This document shows positions 28,901-37,651 of a stretch of 64,000 nt of DNA, piece after piece; position 1 is the first letter of the stretch; each line of letters starts with the position of its first letter. The translations under genes and the position numbers were made by a program. This stretch comes from Thiotrichales bacterium (lineage in GTDB: Bacteria; Pseudomonadota; Gammaproteobacteria; Beggiatoales; Beggiatoaceae), in assembly GCA_016744475.1 (NCBI GenBank), contig JADGEH010000006.1:22522-86521 (forward strand), written 5' to 3'. A model generated the notes under the pieces. The model saw only the letters and a list, made by a program, of their open reading frames with translations. It did no database searches and had not been told where the DNA came from.

Positions 28901-29143
28901 TACACACTATTTGAGTGGTTTAATTCACCGAAAAGCCTTACCCTGCTGAGTCCTACACCTGGTAAACAAGCGCTCGATATGTATCGTATGGATTTGGAAT
29001 TGGCGCGTAGTCTTCAACAAAATCAATGGATGGGTGGGGCGAATATGCCTGCACGGATTGCGGCGGCTTTATGGGCTTTGCAGCCGATTATCCCGTTTTT
29101 GTATAGGCTCTCAACCAAGATTTTTATGGGCAGGTGGTGCTAA
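28901..29143 (+). pseudogene. Gene remnant, unrecognised, ending in a family C repeat end
   Basis: An 80-codon open stretch with coding-like composition but no start: FEWFNSPKSLTLLSPTPGKQ, then MYRMDLELARSLQQNQWMGG and NMPARIAAALWALQPIIPFL. The last recognisable residues (QPIIPFLYRLS) are encoded by a family C repeat end (29081-29111). It looks like the C-terminal part of a protein joined to a repeat. The family is not recognised. Confidence 0.4.
29081..29111. repeat. Family C terminal repeat (solo end)
   Basis: GCAGCCGATTATCCCGTTTT and GTATAGGCTCT are the right end of the elements at 6294 and 43629. The left end is missing. Confidence 0.65.
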
Positions 29144-29199
29144 GCTGGGACTGAGCACTATTTTCAAAAAGACTCACTGGTACACGCTTGAAGTATACA

Positions 29200-30558
29200 A
29201 TGAGCGATTTTTGCCAACCGAGACTCCTTATGCCCCGTCGCCGTAAACACAACCCCTTACCGCCTGATCTCGTAGAGATTCAAATTGAAGACTTGTCCCA
29301 CGAAGGACGAGGCATTGCCCATTTAGAGGGCAAAACCTTGTTTATTGACAACGCCTTACCCGGTGAAACAGTGCGTTTTCGTTACACCGCCGTGCATGGA
29401 CGTTTTGATGAAGGTGAAGCCGTTGAGATTTTGCAAGCCTCTGAACAACGTGTCACACCGGGCTGCGAACACTTTGGCCTGTGTGGAGGGTGCAGCTTGC
29501 AACATTTAACTCCGCAAGCACAAATCGCCTTAAAACAAAAAACCTTGCTTGAACAATTTGAACATGTCGGACACGTCACGCCTGAACAGGTATTACCGCC
29601 GCTTACGGGTCCTGTGTGGGGCTATCGCCACAAAGCACGATTAGGCGCTAAATATGTGCCTAAAAAAGGTGGCGTATTGGTCGGGTTCCGTGAAAAACGC
29701 AGCCCTTATGTGGCAGAACTGCAATCGTGTGTGGTGTTACACGAAGTGGTTGGACAACGCATTTCTGCATTGCGAGACCTACTCAGCGGCTTAGAAGCCC
29801 GTCATCGTATTGCACAAATCGAAGTAGCCGTGGGAGACAATCATACAGCGTTGATTTTGCGCAATTTAGACCCCTTGTCCAGCGCGGATCAAGAGATATT
29901 GCTCGCTTTTGCTCAAGACACGGGTTTGCATTTATACCTGCAACCTGGCGGGCCGAAAACCGTCGCGCCTTTCTATCCAGAATCCCCTGAAGCGCTACAC
30001 TATTTATTGCCGCAAGATATAACACTACGCTTTCAACCCAATGATTTTACTCAAGTCAATCCCGCTATTAATCAGAAAATGATTCAACGTGCCATCGATT
30101 TATTGGCCTTAAATAACACCGATCATCTACTCGAATTGTTCTGTGGTTTGGGCAATTTCAGCTTGCCTCTTGCGACCCAAGCAGGACGCATTATGGCGGT
30201 CGAAGGCGAAGCCAGTTTAGTGGAACGTGCTTGGCAAAATGCACGAGAAAATGGTGTGGAAAATATCCAATATGCGGTGGCTAATTTAATGGAAGAAAAG
30301 TTAGAAGCGGATTGGTTGACAGGCGATTACAACAAGTTGTTGCTTGATCCTCCCCGCAGTGGAGCGATTGAAATCATTCAGCGATTAGATGTATCCAAGA
30401 TTGAACGCATTCTTTATATTTCCTGTAATCCTTCTACTTTGGCACGGGATGCAGGTGAATTGGTGCAACGCGGGTTCACCTTAAAACAAGCCGGCATCAT
30501 GGATATGTTTCCGCACACCACGCATGTGGAATCTATTGCTTTGTTTGAGCGTTCATAA
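29200..30558 (+). CDS. rlmD: 23S rRNA (uracil-C5)-methyltransferase RlmD
   Basis: About 452 residues. SAM-dependent enzyme that methylates U1939 of 23S rRNA (E. coli numbering). The N-terminal TRAM domain (IEIQIEDLSHEGRGIAH-like) is followed by the iron-sulfur motif C-x5-C-x2-C (CEHFGLCGGC, with a fourth Cys at LQSC), FTQVNPAINQKMI, LELFCGLGNFSLPLA (SAM site), LLLDPPRSGA and the nucleophile and base region YISCNPSTLARD. Length matches the family (E. coli about 433). ATG at 29200 is preferred; an in-frame TTG at 29188 and ATG at 29230 (MPRRRKHN) are alternatives. Confidence 0.94.
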   Translation: MSDFCQPRLLMPRRRKHNPLPPDLVEIQIEDLSHEGRGIAHLEGKTLFIDNALPGETVRFRYTAVHGRFDEGEAVEILQASEQRVTPGCEHFGLCGGCSLQHLTPQAQIALKQKTLLEQFEHVGHVTPEQVLPPLTGPVWGYRHKARLGAKYVPKKGGVLVGFREKRSPYVAELQSCVVLHEVVGQRISALRDLLSGLEARHRIAQIEVAVGDNHTALILRNLDPLSSADQEILLAFAQDTGLHLYLQPGGPKTVAPFYPESPEALHYLLPQDITLRFQPNDFTQVNPAINQKMIQRAIDLLALNNTDHLLELFCGLGNFSLPLATQAGRIMAVEGEASLVERAWQNARENGVENIQYAVANLMEEKLEADWLTGDYNKLLLDPPRSGAIEIIQRLDVSKIERILYISCNPSTLARDAGELVQRGFTLKQAGIMDMFPHTTHVESIALFERS

Positions 30559-30574
30559 GTGTTGTAAACAATGT

Positions 30575-30602
30575 AGACTCGTATTTTATGGCTTACGAGT
30601 CT
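30575..30602. terminator. Hairpin between convergent genes
   Basis: Stem AGACTCGTA / TACGAGTCT with a 10-base loop, just after rlmD and overlapping the end of the convergent gene. The T tract is short (CTTTA), so termination strength is uncertain. Confidence 0.4.
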
Positions 30603-30988
30603 TTACCATCTTTAATGTAAAGAAACACCAGTATCAGTAGATAAACGGCAATAGCGGCTGTTTGCCACCAATAAGGCATAGTGGATTGTCCTTCTTTTAG
30701 CACCGATGCCAGCGCACTTGATGTATTAACAGAACTTAAACCCAGTACCGTGATAGCAAGAACAACAATGGCGTTCAATGCGACGGCTCTATGTTGTGCG
30801 GCTGAATAAAATAAAGCAATGTAAGCGCATACTGCAAATGAAATGATTTTATCTTGGTAGGCATAATAAGGCGTGTCAAAATAGACAAATAATAACGGTA
30901 CTTTAATACCGAAATAGTGTGCGATGGCCATGCAACAGAAATATGCGGCTCCTGTTAAAAACGCATATTTTGTGAATTGAGAGTTCAT
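30593..30988 (-). CDS. Small integral membrane protein, unrecognised
   Basis: 131 residues with four predicted membrane helices (about 8-28, 47-64, 71-90 and 105-126) and a short charged tail (KDGKDS). PYYAYQDK follows the first helix. No family is recognised. It stands alone, convergent with rlmD, and is followed upstream by a family E repeat. The ATG is preceded by GAGGTAAAAC on its own strand (a plausible ribosome site). Confidence 0.65.
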   Translation of the reverse strand: MNSQFTKYAFLTGAAYFCCMAIAHYFGIKVPLLFVYFDTPYYAYQDKIISFAVCAYIALFYSAAQHRAVALNAIVVLAITVLGLSSVNTSSALASVLKEGQSTMPYWWQTAAIAVYLLILVFLYIKDGKDS

Positions 30989-31013
30989 GGGTTTTACCTC
31001 CTCTTGTGATGAG

Positions 31014-31143
31014 AGCGCAGTAGGATGGGTAGAGGCGCATTATGATGTTTGATTTTGCTATGAACTTTATCGCGCCGAAACCCATCATTCATCCATCATC
31101 GAAATGATGGGTTTCGCTCTGTTTTACCCATCCTACTGCGCTA
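31014..31143. repeat. Family E inverted-repeat element, copy 1
   Basis: Ends AGCGCAGTAGGATGGGTA and TACCCATCCTACTGCGCT are perfect inverted repeats of about 18 bp. The interior has a second palindrome, CCCATCATTCATCCATCATC near GAAATGATGGG. The same element lies at 32189-32308 in reverse orientation. Confidence 0.82.
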
Positions 31144-31162
31144 GAGAATATTGCGGCCCTCG

Positions 31163-31252
31163 CGTAGGGTGGATAAGGCGCGTCTTTTTGCGCCGCCATC
31201 CGCCATTTGGGAAACATTCGGCGCATGACGGCAAAGCCTTATGCGCCCTACG
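31163..31252. repeat. Family E2 inverted-repeat element
   Basis: CGTAGGGTGGATAAGGCGC opens it and GCCTTATGCGCCCTACG closes it, in inverted orientation, with TCTTTTTGCGCCGCCATCCG inside. The first 42 bases recur at 24986-25028, where they truncate a gene. Confidence 0.75.
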
Positions 31253-31316
31253 AGTTCTTTATTCAACACCCTGGATGGCTTTTGCCCACCCTACTGGGTT
31301 GGGTTGGATCGCCAAG

Positions 31317-31820
31317 TTAGGCGCTATTATCTAATTCTTTTTCTACTTGACGCAAAAGCCATGCAATCGTTGCAGGATTGAGCTTTCCCTGTCCCCAATG
31401 TGTACTCGTTTGAGTGATATAGTTGTCAATTGCAACAGTCAGTTTAGGCATCAGACATTCTGGTTTTTCAGTAAACTCAGCAAGGGGCTTTCTGCCATAA
31501 ATAAACTCGAATTCTCTCAATCCGCGATTGTACCAGTAGGTGCCATAAAAACTGGCAGCATGCGCACGCAACCAAACCCACATGAATTCGGGATCAGCCA
31601 CATTAGGTGCTTCAGCATGGCACTGACCACAAAGGAGAACTAAATTGCTTGGTTCCTCTGAGCCACCCAAAGCGCGTGGGATAATGTGGCAACGTTGTAA
31701 CAAACGTTCTTGAGCGCAACGCCAACAAAGTTTTTCTGCTTCGTCCCAATCAACAGACAATCCGCATTCATCTTGGTGCAAAAACCAGTATTCAACAACT
31801 TCATAATGTGTTGTATCCAT
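31317..31820 (-). CDS. HNH endonuclease-like protein
   Basis: 167 residues. A compact HNH nuclease domain (about 30-75) is visible: LCWRCAQERL (zinc pair), LQRCHIIPRALGGSEEP (the His-Ile motif), NLVLLCGQCHAEAPN (second zinc pair and final His). Zinc-stabilised HNH proteins of this size occur in mobile elements, restriction-like functions and as solo genes; nothing next to it decides between these. Two repeats lie on its 3' side. The C-terminal 90 residues are not recognised. Confidence 0.78.
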   Translation of the reverse strand: MDTTHYEVVEYWFLHQDECGLSVDWDEAEKLCWRCAQERLLQRCHIIPRALGGSEEPSNLVLLCGQCHAEAPNVADPEFMWVWLRAHAASFYGTYWYNRGLREFEFIYGRKPLAEFTEKPECLMPKLTVAIDNYITQTSTHWGQGKLNPATIAWLLRQVEKELDNSA

Positions 31821-32387
31821 GAGCCTAACAAGCCATGTAAGGCGGGCAAAAACCGTTCGTGATATTAAAAAAACGTTTGAATCTTATTGAAATATCGTGA
31901 TGGTAGGTAAAACCCGATGTAAATCCCTATTATTTAATAGCGTGACAGGGCGGGGTTTTGCCTGCCCTAGGACTGGTTGCTCCCACGCGCCTGCGTCACG
32001 GATACCTCGGCATCACAGACGCACCGCAGGCGCGGTGCTTAGGGTTCCCACGCAGGGCGCGTGGGAACTAGAGAAAACCACAAAAAGGGTTTTGTTGATC
32101 TGCGCTTAAACTGTAGTCTATACACCTGCTCAGGCTGCAGCTAATCAACTAGCCGAAAAAATTCAAGCAGACCTTAATCATGCTATAGCGGTAGGATGGG
32201 TAGAGCAGAGCGAAACCCATCATTTCGGTGAGGGATGAATGATGGGTGTCGGCGCAATAAAGTTCATAACAAAATCAAACATCATCATGCGCCTCTACCC
32301 ATCCTACCTTGCTATGTTCATCATTATATATAACAACGTATTTGTACCCGCGTTCAAGTATTCCTTCCTGCATAAAGAAGAAACCAC
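31821..32387. other. Repeat-rich gap
   Basis: No gene. Holds a GC-rich palindromic stretch (31979-32065: CCCACGCGCCTGCG and its inverse CGCAGGGCGCGTGGG) and family E copy 2. The rest shows nothing recognisable. Confidence 0.65.
32189..32308. repeat. Family E inverted-repeat element, copy 2
   Basis: Reverse-orientation copy of 31014-31143: CGGTAGGATGGGTAGAGC to CTACCCATCCTACC, sharing GAACTTTAT and AAAATCAAACATCAT blocks. About 120 bp. Confidence 0.8.
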
Positions 32388-33151
32388 ATGTATAGACTAT
32401 GGCAACGTTTAAGTAGCTTTTTTAAACTCAATAGCTTTGTTTTAAATAAAAAAATTATTCTTCACGGCATCCTGCCTTAGTTTTATTTCGTTTATTTGTT
32501 TTCTCAATTTGCTGTTTTCCGCTCATTGCTTGCGATACAGACGCTAGTAAGCTGAATAAAAAAGTTGAAGTTAGGCCAGAGCACACCCCTAAAGTTATAG
32601 GTAATATTGTGTACTTTTATTTGGGAGAGACTCGATTTGTTATTCCTAAGAAATATATGAGAGGAGTTTCACATAACTATTTAGGGATACCCGACAGTGC
32701 TCGCTTGGTAGTCTTATTGCCAAATTTTGAATGGAAAACCAAACAAAATAAACATGAGTTTGATGCCAGTAAAACCCCTGGTTGGGGAAGAAGGTTAACT
32801 ATTGTAGTAGAGTTTAGTAGGCATCACTACACAACAGATGAACTGATTAAAAACCAACATTCTTATGTTTTAGATAGAGGTTTTCTAAAAAAAGAATATG
32901 GGCTAGAAGTTTATCAATACGAGAAATATTATAGTATTTTTTATTATATTTATTTTAATCAAGATGGGAACATACCCATCTTGTTTCGTTGCGTCATGTT
33001 GGATGTGCCTTCACCAGGCTGCACAGGTCGTTATGATCTTAATGAGCATGTTAGAGTGGAGTTTGATTTTCATGCCAAATACCTGCCTCAATGGAAGATT
33101 ATTTGGCAAAAATTAGATGATTTACTTGGAAGTAATCCTAATCATAGTTAA
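32388..33151 (+). pseudogene. Putative lipoprotein gene with apparent frameshift, unrecognised
   Basis: The downstream frame encodes about 225 residues that include a lipoprotein-type signal (FVFSICCFPLIAC, Cys followed by DTDAS) and a soluble domain (YFYLGETRFVIPKKYMRG, LVVLLPNFEW, FRCVMLDVPSPG). This frame has no ATG, and an in-frame TAA precedes it near 32440. A sensible start (ATG 32388, MYRLWQRLSSFF) lies in another frame and reaches a stop near 32480. A one-base indel close to 32475 would join them. Either the gene is frameshifted or it starts at the GTG at 32609 without a signal. The function is unknown; the protein family is not recognised. Confidence 0.5.
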
Positions 33152-33673
33152 TTGGTAACATTATCAGCCGAGTAGGGTGCGCACTATCTTTTGGGTGCGC
33201 ACGCGGTTGATGTCCACAACCTGCTCGTCCGCGTTCGCGCCACAAAAAACACGCGGCGCAAACCCTACGAAATGATGGCTGCGACCACCACTATCTCGTT
33301 CCCACGTTTTACGTCACTGCCATGCAGTGAAGCCCCAAAGGGGCGACATCTATAGGGAACATAAATCAGTTGTGCGACAGACCTGGCAGGTTTCCAAAAC
33401 CTGCCAGGTCTTGAACACGATGCTCCAGTACAACTGAAATATTATCTCTATATATAGCTAAATGACATCATTTATAGGCTTGCGATAGAGCCAAGCCCAA
33501 GACTGCCAGTCCTTCAAGGACTGGCAGTCTTAACAACTGATATAATTTTGCTATATAGCCAGGGGCATCGCCCTGGGCTGTATCAATCACGCCCCGCTGG
33601 GGCTTAAAAATACTTCACTGAATGGCAGTGACGTTTTGGACGCTCTGCGTGGGAACAAGGGACCCCTACGCAT
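33152..33673. other. Repeat-rich gap
   Basis: No gene. Contains GTTCCCACGTTTTACGTC with its counterpart GACGCTCTGCGTGGGAAC near 33640, the hairpin ACCTGGCAGGTTT / AAACCTGCCAGGT (33379-33411), and a family A element at 33453-33556. Confidence 0.65.
33453..33556. repeat. Family A hairpin element, copy 3
   Basis: Reverse relative to copy 1: TATAGCTAAATGACATCA, then GCTTGCGATAGAGCCAAGCC, the AAGACTGCCAGTCC hairpin, and TGATATAATTTTGCTATATA. About 104 bp. Confidence 0.85.
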
Positions 33674-36600
33674 TTACGACAAAAACCGTCGTCGCCACAA
33701 CACTAAAGCGGCCAATATCGCTACGCCGAGTAGCTGCCAGATGACATCGAATGGGTGGGCGTAAAACATTAACAAAGCCACTGTCAGTGCTACCAAACCT
33801 AACGCCAGCGCGATTTGACCTGTAATGGGCGGTAAATTGAGTAGTTTGAATTGCCATATTAAGAACCAAACACCTAGCAACACGGCTCCCATTAAACTCA
33901 ACCAAAAACCCCATACGCGGGTATCTTTGCCGATATAAGCCACAGTAAAACCCGCTTCTTCGGCGGATTTATTGGCATAGAGTTTTTCAAACGCGAAATG
34001 TACGCCTTGCTTGGGCACATCGAGTTGTAGGTTAAGTGGCAGGGTATTTTGCTGATATTGTGGCGACATTTTTCGCGCACTTAAGCTGGAAGGAATATCG
34101 GTGTTTTGAACGATACCGCCTGTGCGAATGTCTAAATTGGTCTTCGGCTGTCGGTATTCGACTCCCGCAGGCAGGTACACGTCCCAGCGCGTGTGGGTGG
34201 CGAGGATGTCGGGACGTGGCAATTGCACGCTTAAGCTGCCGCGTTGTTCGACTTTATCGTGCTGCACGGCGTACACCAGTTGTAGCGGGAAACCGCTGGT
34301 GGCGTTGATCATTTTCAGCAAAATCGAGCGTCCGTCGTCGGCACGCGCGGGTTTTTCACCTTTGCCGCCGACTTCGGCTGACCAGACTTCGGCATTTTCA
34401 GGCAGTTGTAAGCGTAAAAATTGTTTGCGGCTGTTGCGCACGGTGTAATGCGCGGTGGTGACTTCTAAGCCGTCGCGGGTGAATAAGGTGTCGTAACGGG
34501 CTTTTTCGATGTTTGCCACTTGTACGTCCACTTCTTTATGCCGGGTGATTTTTAAGCCTAGGCTGTAGGGCGGATGCACGTAACGATAGGCGAGCAGGAT
34601 GGGGTTGGTGGTTTTTAACACCAATTGCTGCGGCAATTCGTTCAAATCTAAAGTGGACAGGTTTTCCAGTTGCGCCGCCTGCACTTCCACAGCCGCTAGG
34701 GCTTCGACCGCAATGCGCCCAAATTCGACTTCCGCTTCCGGCACTGCTGGTGTGGGCACCACAGAATTGTCTCCGCCTTCGGGTAAAATCTGTTCATAAT
34801 TCAACTCGATACGAAACTGTCCTTGCATTTCTTGAGTGAAATCAACTTGCACATTTTGCCGCTTATCGACGGCTTTGACTTGGTAATTACGCAAGGCCGG
34901 ACTGCTTAATCCCAGCAAATTTACCGACGGCGGTAATTGCAGTTGTAAGGCCATTAAGCTGCCAGATTTGACGTTGAGTTCTAGCGTCGTCGCGCCTTTT
35001 AAGGTCACGTCGCCAATGGAAATCAAGGTGTCCACTTGCGCGTCGAATTTACCCGCTTTGCGCTCCGGCGCGACGGCTTTGACCATCAGTATCGGGTCGG
35101 GATCAATGTATTTGTAAGTATGTGCCACGGTCATTTTCAGGGCTTGACGCACAAAGGCGGGTAATTGATTTTCGCCGACTTTAGACACGCGCTCGGCTTG
35201 CAGCGGTTGCAGCGCCAATTCTTGTCCTGACAGCAACGCTAACATGCCGCGCTGACGGTGGACTTGTGCCGCCCGCAGCAGCGGTACTGCGACGGATTCC
35301 GCCGTATCGCCCGCAGGGCCGCCCAGCAAGCGCTCATATTGCACTTCAAAGCGAAATTCGCCTTTGATTTGGCGATCCAGAAACACGCTGACGGTTTGTG
35401 TGTCTTCAGTGCTGGTGGCTCGCCAATCCGCCACGCCACCGCTGCTGGCTTGGATGCGATTAATTTGCACATCGGCGGGCATATTGAGCGTCAGCACATT
35501 GGTTTCGCCACGAGTGATTTCATACACAATCAGCGCACGCCCGTGCAACACGCCTTCTTCGGCATGAACCGCATGATACAAACTGGCATTAGCGCGGAGT
35601 TGATCTTCTACATCTTCAGGAATCGCTTCGGTCCAGCTCAGTTCTACTTGCTCGCGCAAAGGCACATGAGCGGAGGCCAAGGTGTGCAGCGTCTCACCTT
35701 CGCCGACGTAATGGGCTTGCACGCTGGCAGCGGGATCAATATTGACTTCTTTACGCCCTGGCAGTTTGAGTTCAATTTTGGAAATCGGCACGGGTAGAAT
35801 GTGCAATTGCGCACTCGGCGGCCCGGTGTCTTGAATGACTGGCGTTTGAAACAGTAATTGCACCTGATGTTGTCCCACGCCTTTAATCAAAGTGCTGAGG
35901 ATTTTTTCAGGCTGACCGCCCCCTTTGCGTTGCGTGGCGGTGTCGTCTTCATCCAGCAACAATACCGCTGGTTCGCCGTCCACTCGCGCACCGCTTAAAA
36001 TCACGCTGGCAGGCAATAAGGGCAATTTGAATTGTTCATCGCTGAAGACTTCAACTTGCAGCAAAGCCTCCCAAAACAGCGCGTCGTCTTTTAACTCGCC
36101 GTGATAAAAAGCTCTACCTAAGCTGTAGCCTTCGAGTGTGGGCATCCGCCAAGTGACTTGCACCAAGCGCGTGGCAGGTAATTGCGCCACCACGCGCGTG
36201 TTGTCACCGCGCTGCTTTTGCTTCACGCCCACGGCGGGCGTGATGGCGACATCCAATTTTGTTCCCGGCAATTCCAGCAACACATCCGTGCCTGCCGCAG
36301 GCGGTAAGCTCACCGCTAATTGCCAAGCTTTTTCATGTCCCGTCGCATCTAATTGGTATCTGAGCAGCAAATGGTATTGCCCTGCTTTGCGACTCACCCA
36401 ACTCAAACCTTCAGGCCCATTCACCAACTGCACGGCTTGTCCGTCAATTTCGGCTTTGCTCAGCGCGATGTGGCTGGCCAGCAGCGGGATTTCCGTCCAT
36501 TCATCTTCATGCACTTGAATGTTTAGCTCAATTTCGACGTAGGCCAGTTGCCGTTGTTCAAAGGTATTGACTTTAATCGTCGCACTGGCCTGTCCGATGG

Positions 36601-36799
36601 CATAAGGCGCAGGCGCGGATTTTTTCGCAGGGGTCGCCTGCTCCAGCAAGTCGGTGTAGTTCGTCAACGGCACTCGCACTTCGCCGCTGGCAGGGCTTGG
36701 ATGATCGGTCAGCGGTATATCAGGCAACGAAGCCTGGGTCACAGGCGTGAGTAAAAAAGGTGAGCACAGCAGCACAGCAAAAAGCAGCTTTTTCATCAA
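33674..36799 (-). CDS. Large exported protein of unknown function with C-terminal membrane helices
   Basis: 1,041 residues with a Sec signal peptide (MMKKLLFAVLLCSPFLLTPV, cleavage near ASL). The long middle is rich in beta-strand-like alternation with several similar modules carrying patterns such as LELPGTKLDV, IELKLPGRKEVN, LTLNMPADVQIN and LQLPENAEVWSA. Three hydrophobic segments end the protein (about 960-982, 990-1015, 1015-1036), then RRRFLS. The architecture suggests a periplasmic protein anchored at the inner membrane. The family is not recognised. It stands alone with repeats on its 3' side; the gene is GC-richer than its flanks and bears no truncation. Confidence 0.75.
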   Translation of the reverse strand: MMKKLLFAVLLCSPFLLTPVTQASLPDIPLTDHPSPASGEVRVPLTNYTDLLEQATPAKKSAPAPYAIGQASATIKVNTFEQRQLAYVEIELNIQVHEDEWTEIPLLASHIALSKAEIDGQAVQLVNGPEGLSWVSRKAGQYHLLLRYQLDATGHEKAWQLAVSLPPAAGTDVLLELPGTKLDVAITPAVGVKQKQRGDNTRVVAQLPATRLVQVTWRMPTLEGYSLGRAFYHGELKDDALFWEALLQVEVFSDEQFKLPLLPASVILSGARVDGEPAVLLLDEDDTATQRKGGGQPEKILSTLIKGVGQHQVQLLFQTPVIQDTGPPSAQLHILPVPISKIELKLPGRKEVNIDPAASVQAHYVGEGETLHTLASAHVPLREQVELSWTEAIPEDVEDQLRANASLYHAVHAEEGVLHGRALIVYEITRGETNVLTLNMPADVQINRIQASSGGVADWRATSTEDTQTVSVFLDRQIKGEFRFEVQYERLLGGPAGDTAESVAVPLLRAAQVHRQRGMLALLSGQELALQPLQAERVSKVGENQLPAFVRQALKMTVAHTYKYIDPDPILMVKAVAPERKAGKFDAQVDTLISIGDVTLKGATTLELNVKSGSLMALQLQLPPSVNLLGLSSPALRNYQVKAVDKRQNVQVDFTQEMQGQFRIELNYEQILPEGGDNSVVPTPAVPEAEVEFGRIAVEALAAVEVQAAQLENLSTLDLNELPQQLVLKTTNPILLAYRYVHPPYSLGLKITRHKEVDVQVANIEKARYDTLFTRDGLEVTTAHYTVRNSRKQFLRLQLPENAEVWSAEVGGKGEKPARADDGRSILLKMINATSGFPLQLVYAVQHDKVEQRGSLSVQLPRPDILATHTRWDVYLPAGVEYRQPKTNLDIRTGGIVQNTDIPSSLSARKMSPQYQQNTLPLNLQLDVPKQGVHFAFEKLYANKSAEEAGFTVAYIGKDTRVWGFWLSLMGAVLLGVWFLIWQFKLLNLPPITGQIALALGLVALTVALLMFYAHPFDVIWQLLGVAILAALVLWRRRFLS

Positions 36800-37106
36800 G
36801 ACATCCTCCGGGAAGCAAACAGCTTAAGAGTCTATACAAAGATAAGGTATCTCGCAGGTCAAACTTTTCTGTTTCCCGCACAAAGCGTGTGGGAGCGAGA
36901 CATTAAGAGACAAGGATGTGTTAAGCGATAGTGAAGCGGATTAACCAGCGCAATGGATTTTAGGGAGGCTGTAGCAGCTAGCGTGTATCGTGTAGATATT
37001 TATCAGGCAGCGATATAGAGAATAGCGAGATGATTTTGCTGCCATCGTGCTATCTATTTGCACAAGCCCTATTGCTTAAATAAAAATTTCTAATAAACTC
37101 CGGGGG
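36800..37106. other. Gap upstream of rnpB
   Basis: No gene is seen. It should hold the rnpB promoter. Near 36830 AGAGTCTATACAAAGATAAGG resembles a degenerate family C end. No confident -35/-10 pair could be chosen. Confidence 0.4.
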
Positions 37107-37491
37107 CAAGTTGGTCGGGCAGTCGCGGCGAGGCTCGTTCTCGTCGAGGAAAGTCCGGGCTCCATAGGATAGAGTGCCAGGTAATGCCTGGGAGGCGTGA
37201 GTCTACGGATAGTGCCGCAGAAAATATACCGCCTATGACTCATTTGATGGGTGATGGGTAAGGGTGAAATGGTGCGGTAAGAGCGCACCGCGCGCCTGGT
37301 AACAGGTGTGGCAGGGAAAACCCCACTCGGAGCAAGACCAAATAGGGAAGCAGATGTGTTTATCGCATCGGGCGTGATCCGCGTCGCTTCCGGGTAGGTT
37401 GCTTGAGAGACATGGTGACATGTTCTCCAGATGAATGATTGCCTCGTTTGCTCACGCAAATAGACAGAACCCGGCTTACAGACCAACTTGC
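37107..37491 (+). ncRNA. rnpB: RNase P RNA, bacterial type A
   Basis: The catalytic RNA that matures tRNA 5' ends. Diagnostic conserved blocks occur in order: GAGGAAAGTCCGGGCTCCAT, AGAGTGCCAGGTAATGCCTG, GGTAAGGGTGAAATGGTGCG, GTAAGAGCGCACCGCGCG, GGAGCAAGACCAAATAGGG, GGGTAGGTTGCTTGAG, AGATGAATGATTGCC and ACAGAACCCGGCTTA. The outer stem P1 pairs AAGTTGGTC with GACCAACTT, which sets the ends. Size (about 385 nt) and layout match gammaproteobacterial type A RNA. Confidence 0.97.
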
Positions 37492-37536
37492 TATTGATTT
37501 CTTGATGTGATGTGAAAAAATCTTTCCCATATCAGC

Positions 37537-37627
37537 TAGGCTTTGTTGACATTTGGATACTGACGGCTATTTGCCCCTCAAAAATGGCGCTAAAAATCCA
37601 AACAGCCCCAAATGTCAACAGAGCCTA
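37537..37627. repeat. Family D inverted-repeat element, copy 1
   Basis: About 91 bp with ends TAGGCTTTGTTGACATTTGG and CCAAATGTCAACAGAGCCTA, inverted. It sits between rnpB and the DUF4124 gene. A longer relative is at 47351-47511. Confidence 0.8.
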
Positions 37628-37651
37628 GAAAAGTATATTTAGGAGATAAAA

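Noticed and set aside
31317..31820. Group II intron maturase or homing endonuclease in an intron
   Set aside because: No reverse transcriptase, intron domain V, or interrupted host gene is seen around the HNH gene.
33379..33411. T-box or riboswitch in the GACCTGGCAGGTTT / AACCTGCCAGGTC hairpin
   Set aside because: A bare inverted repeat with no aptamer core and no downstream gene on that strand.
35258..36518. Plus-strand frames of 126-179 codons
   Set aside because: Antisense to the 1,041-residue exported protein, with no domain or start signal.
37076..37486. Open reading frame of 136 codons on the minus strand
   Set aside because: It lies wholly inside the RNase P RNA gene; coding there is accidental.
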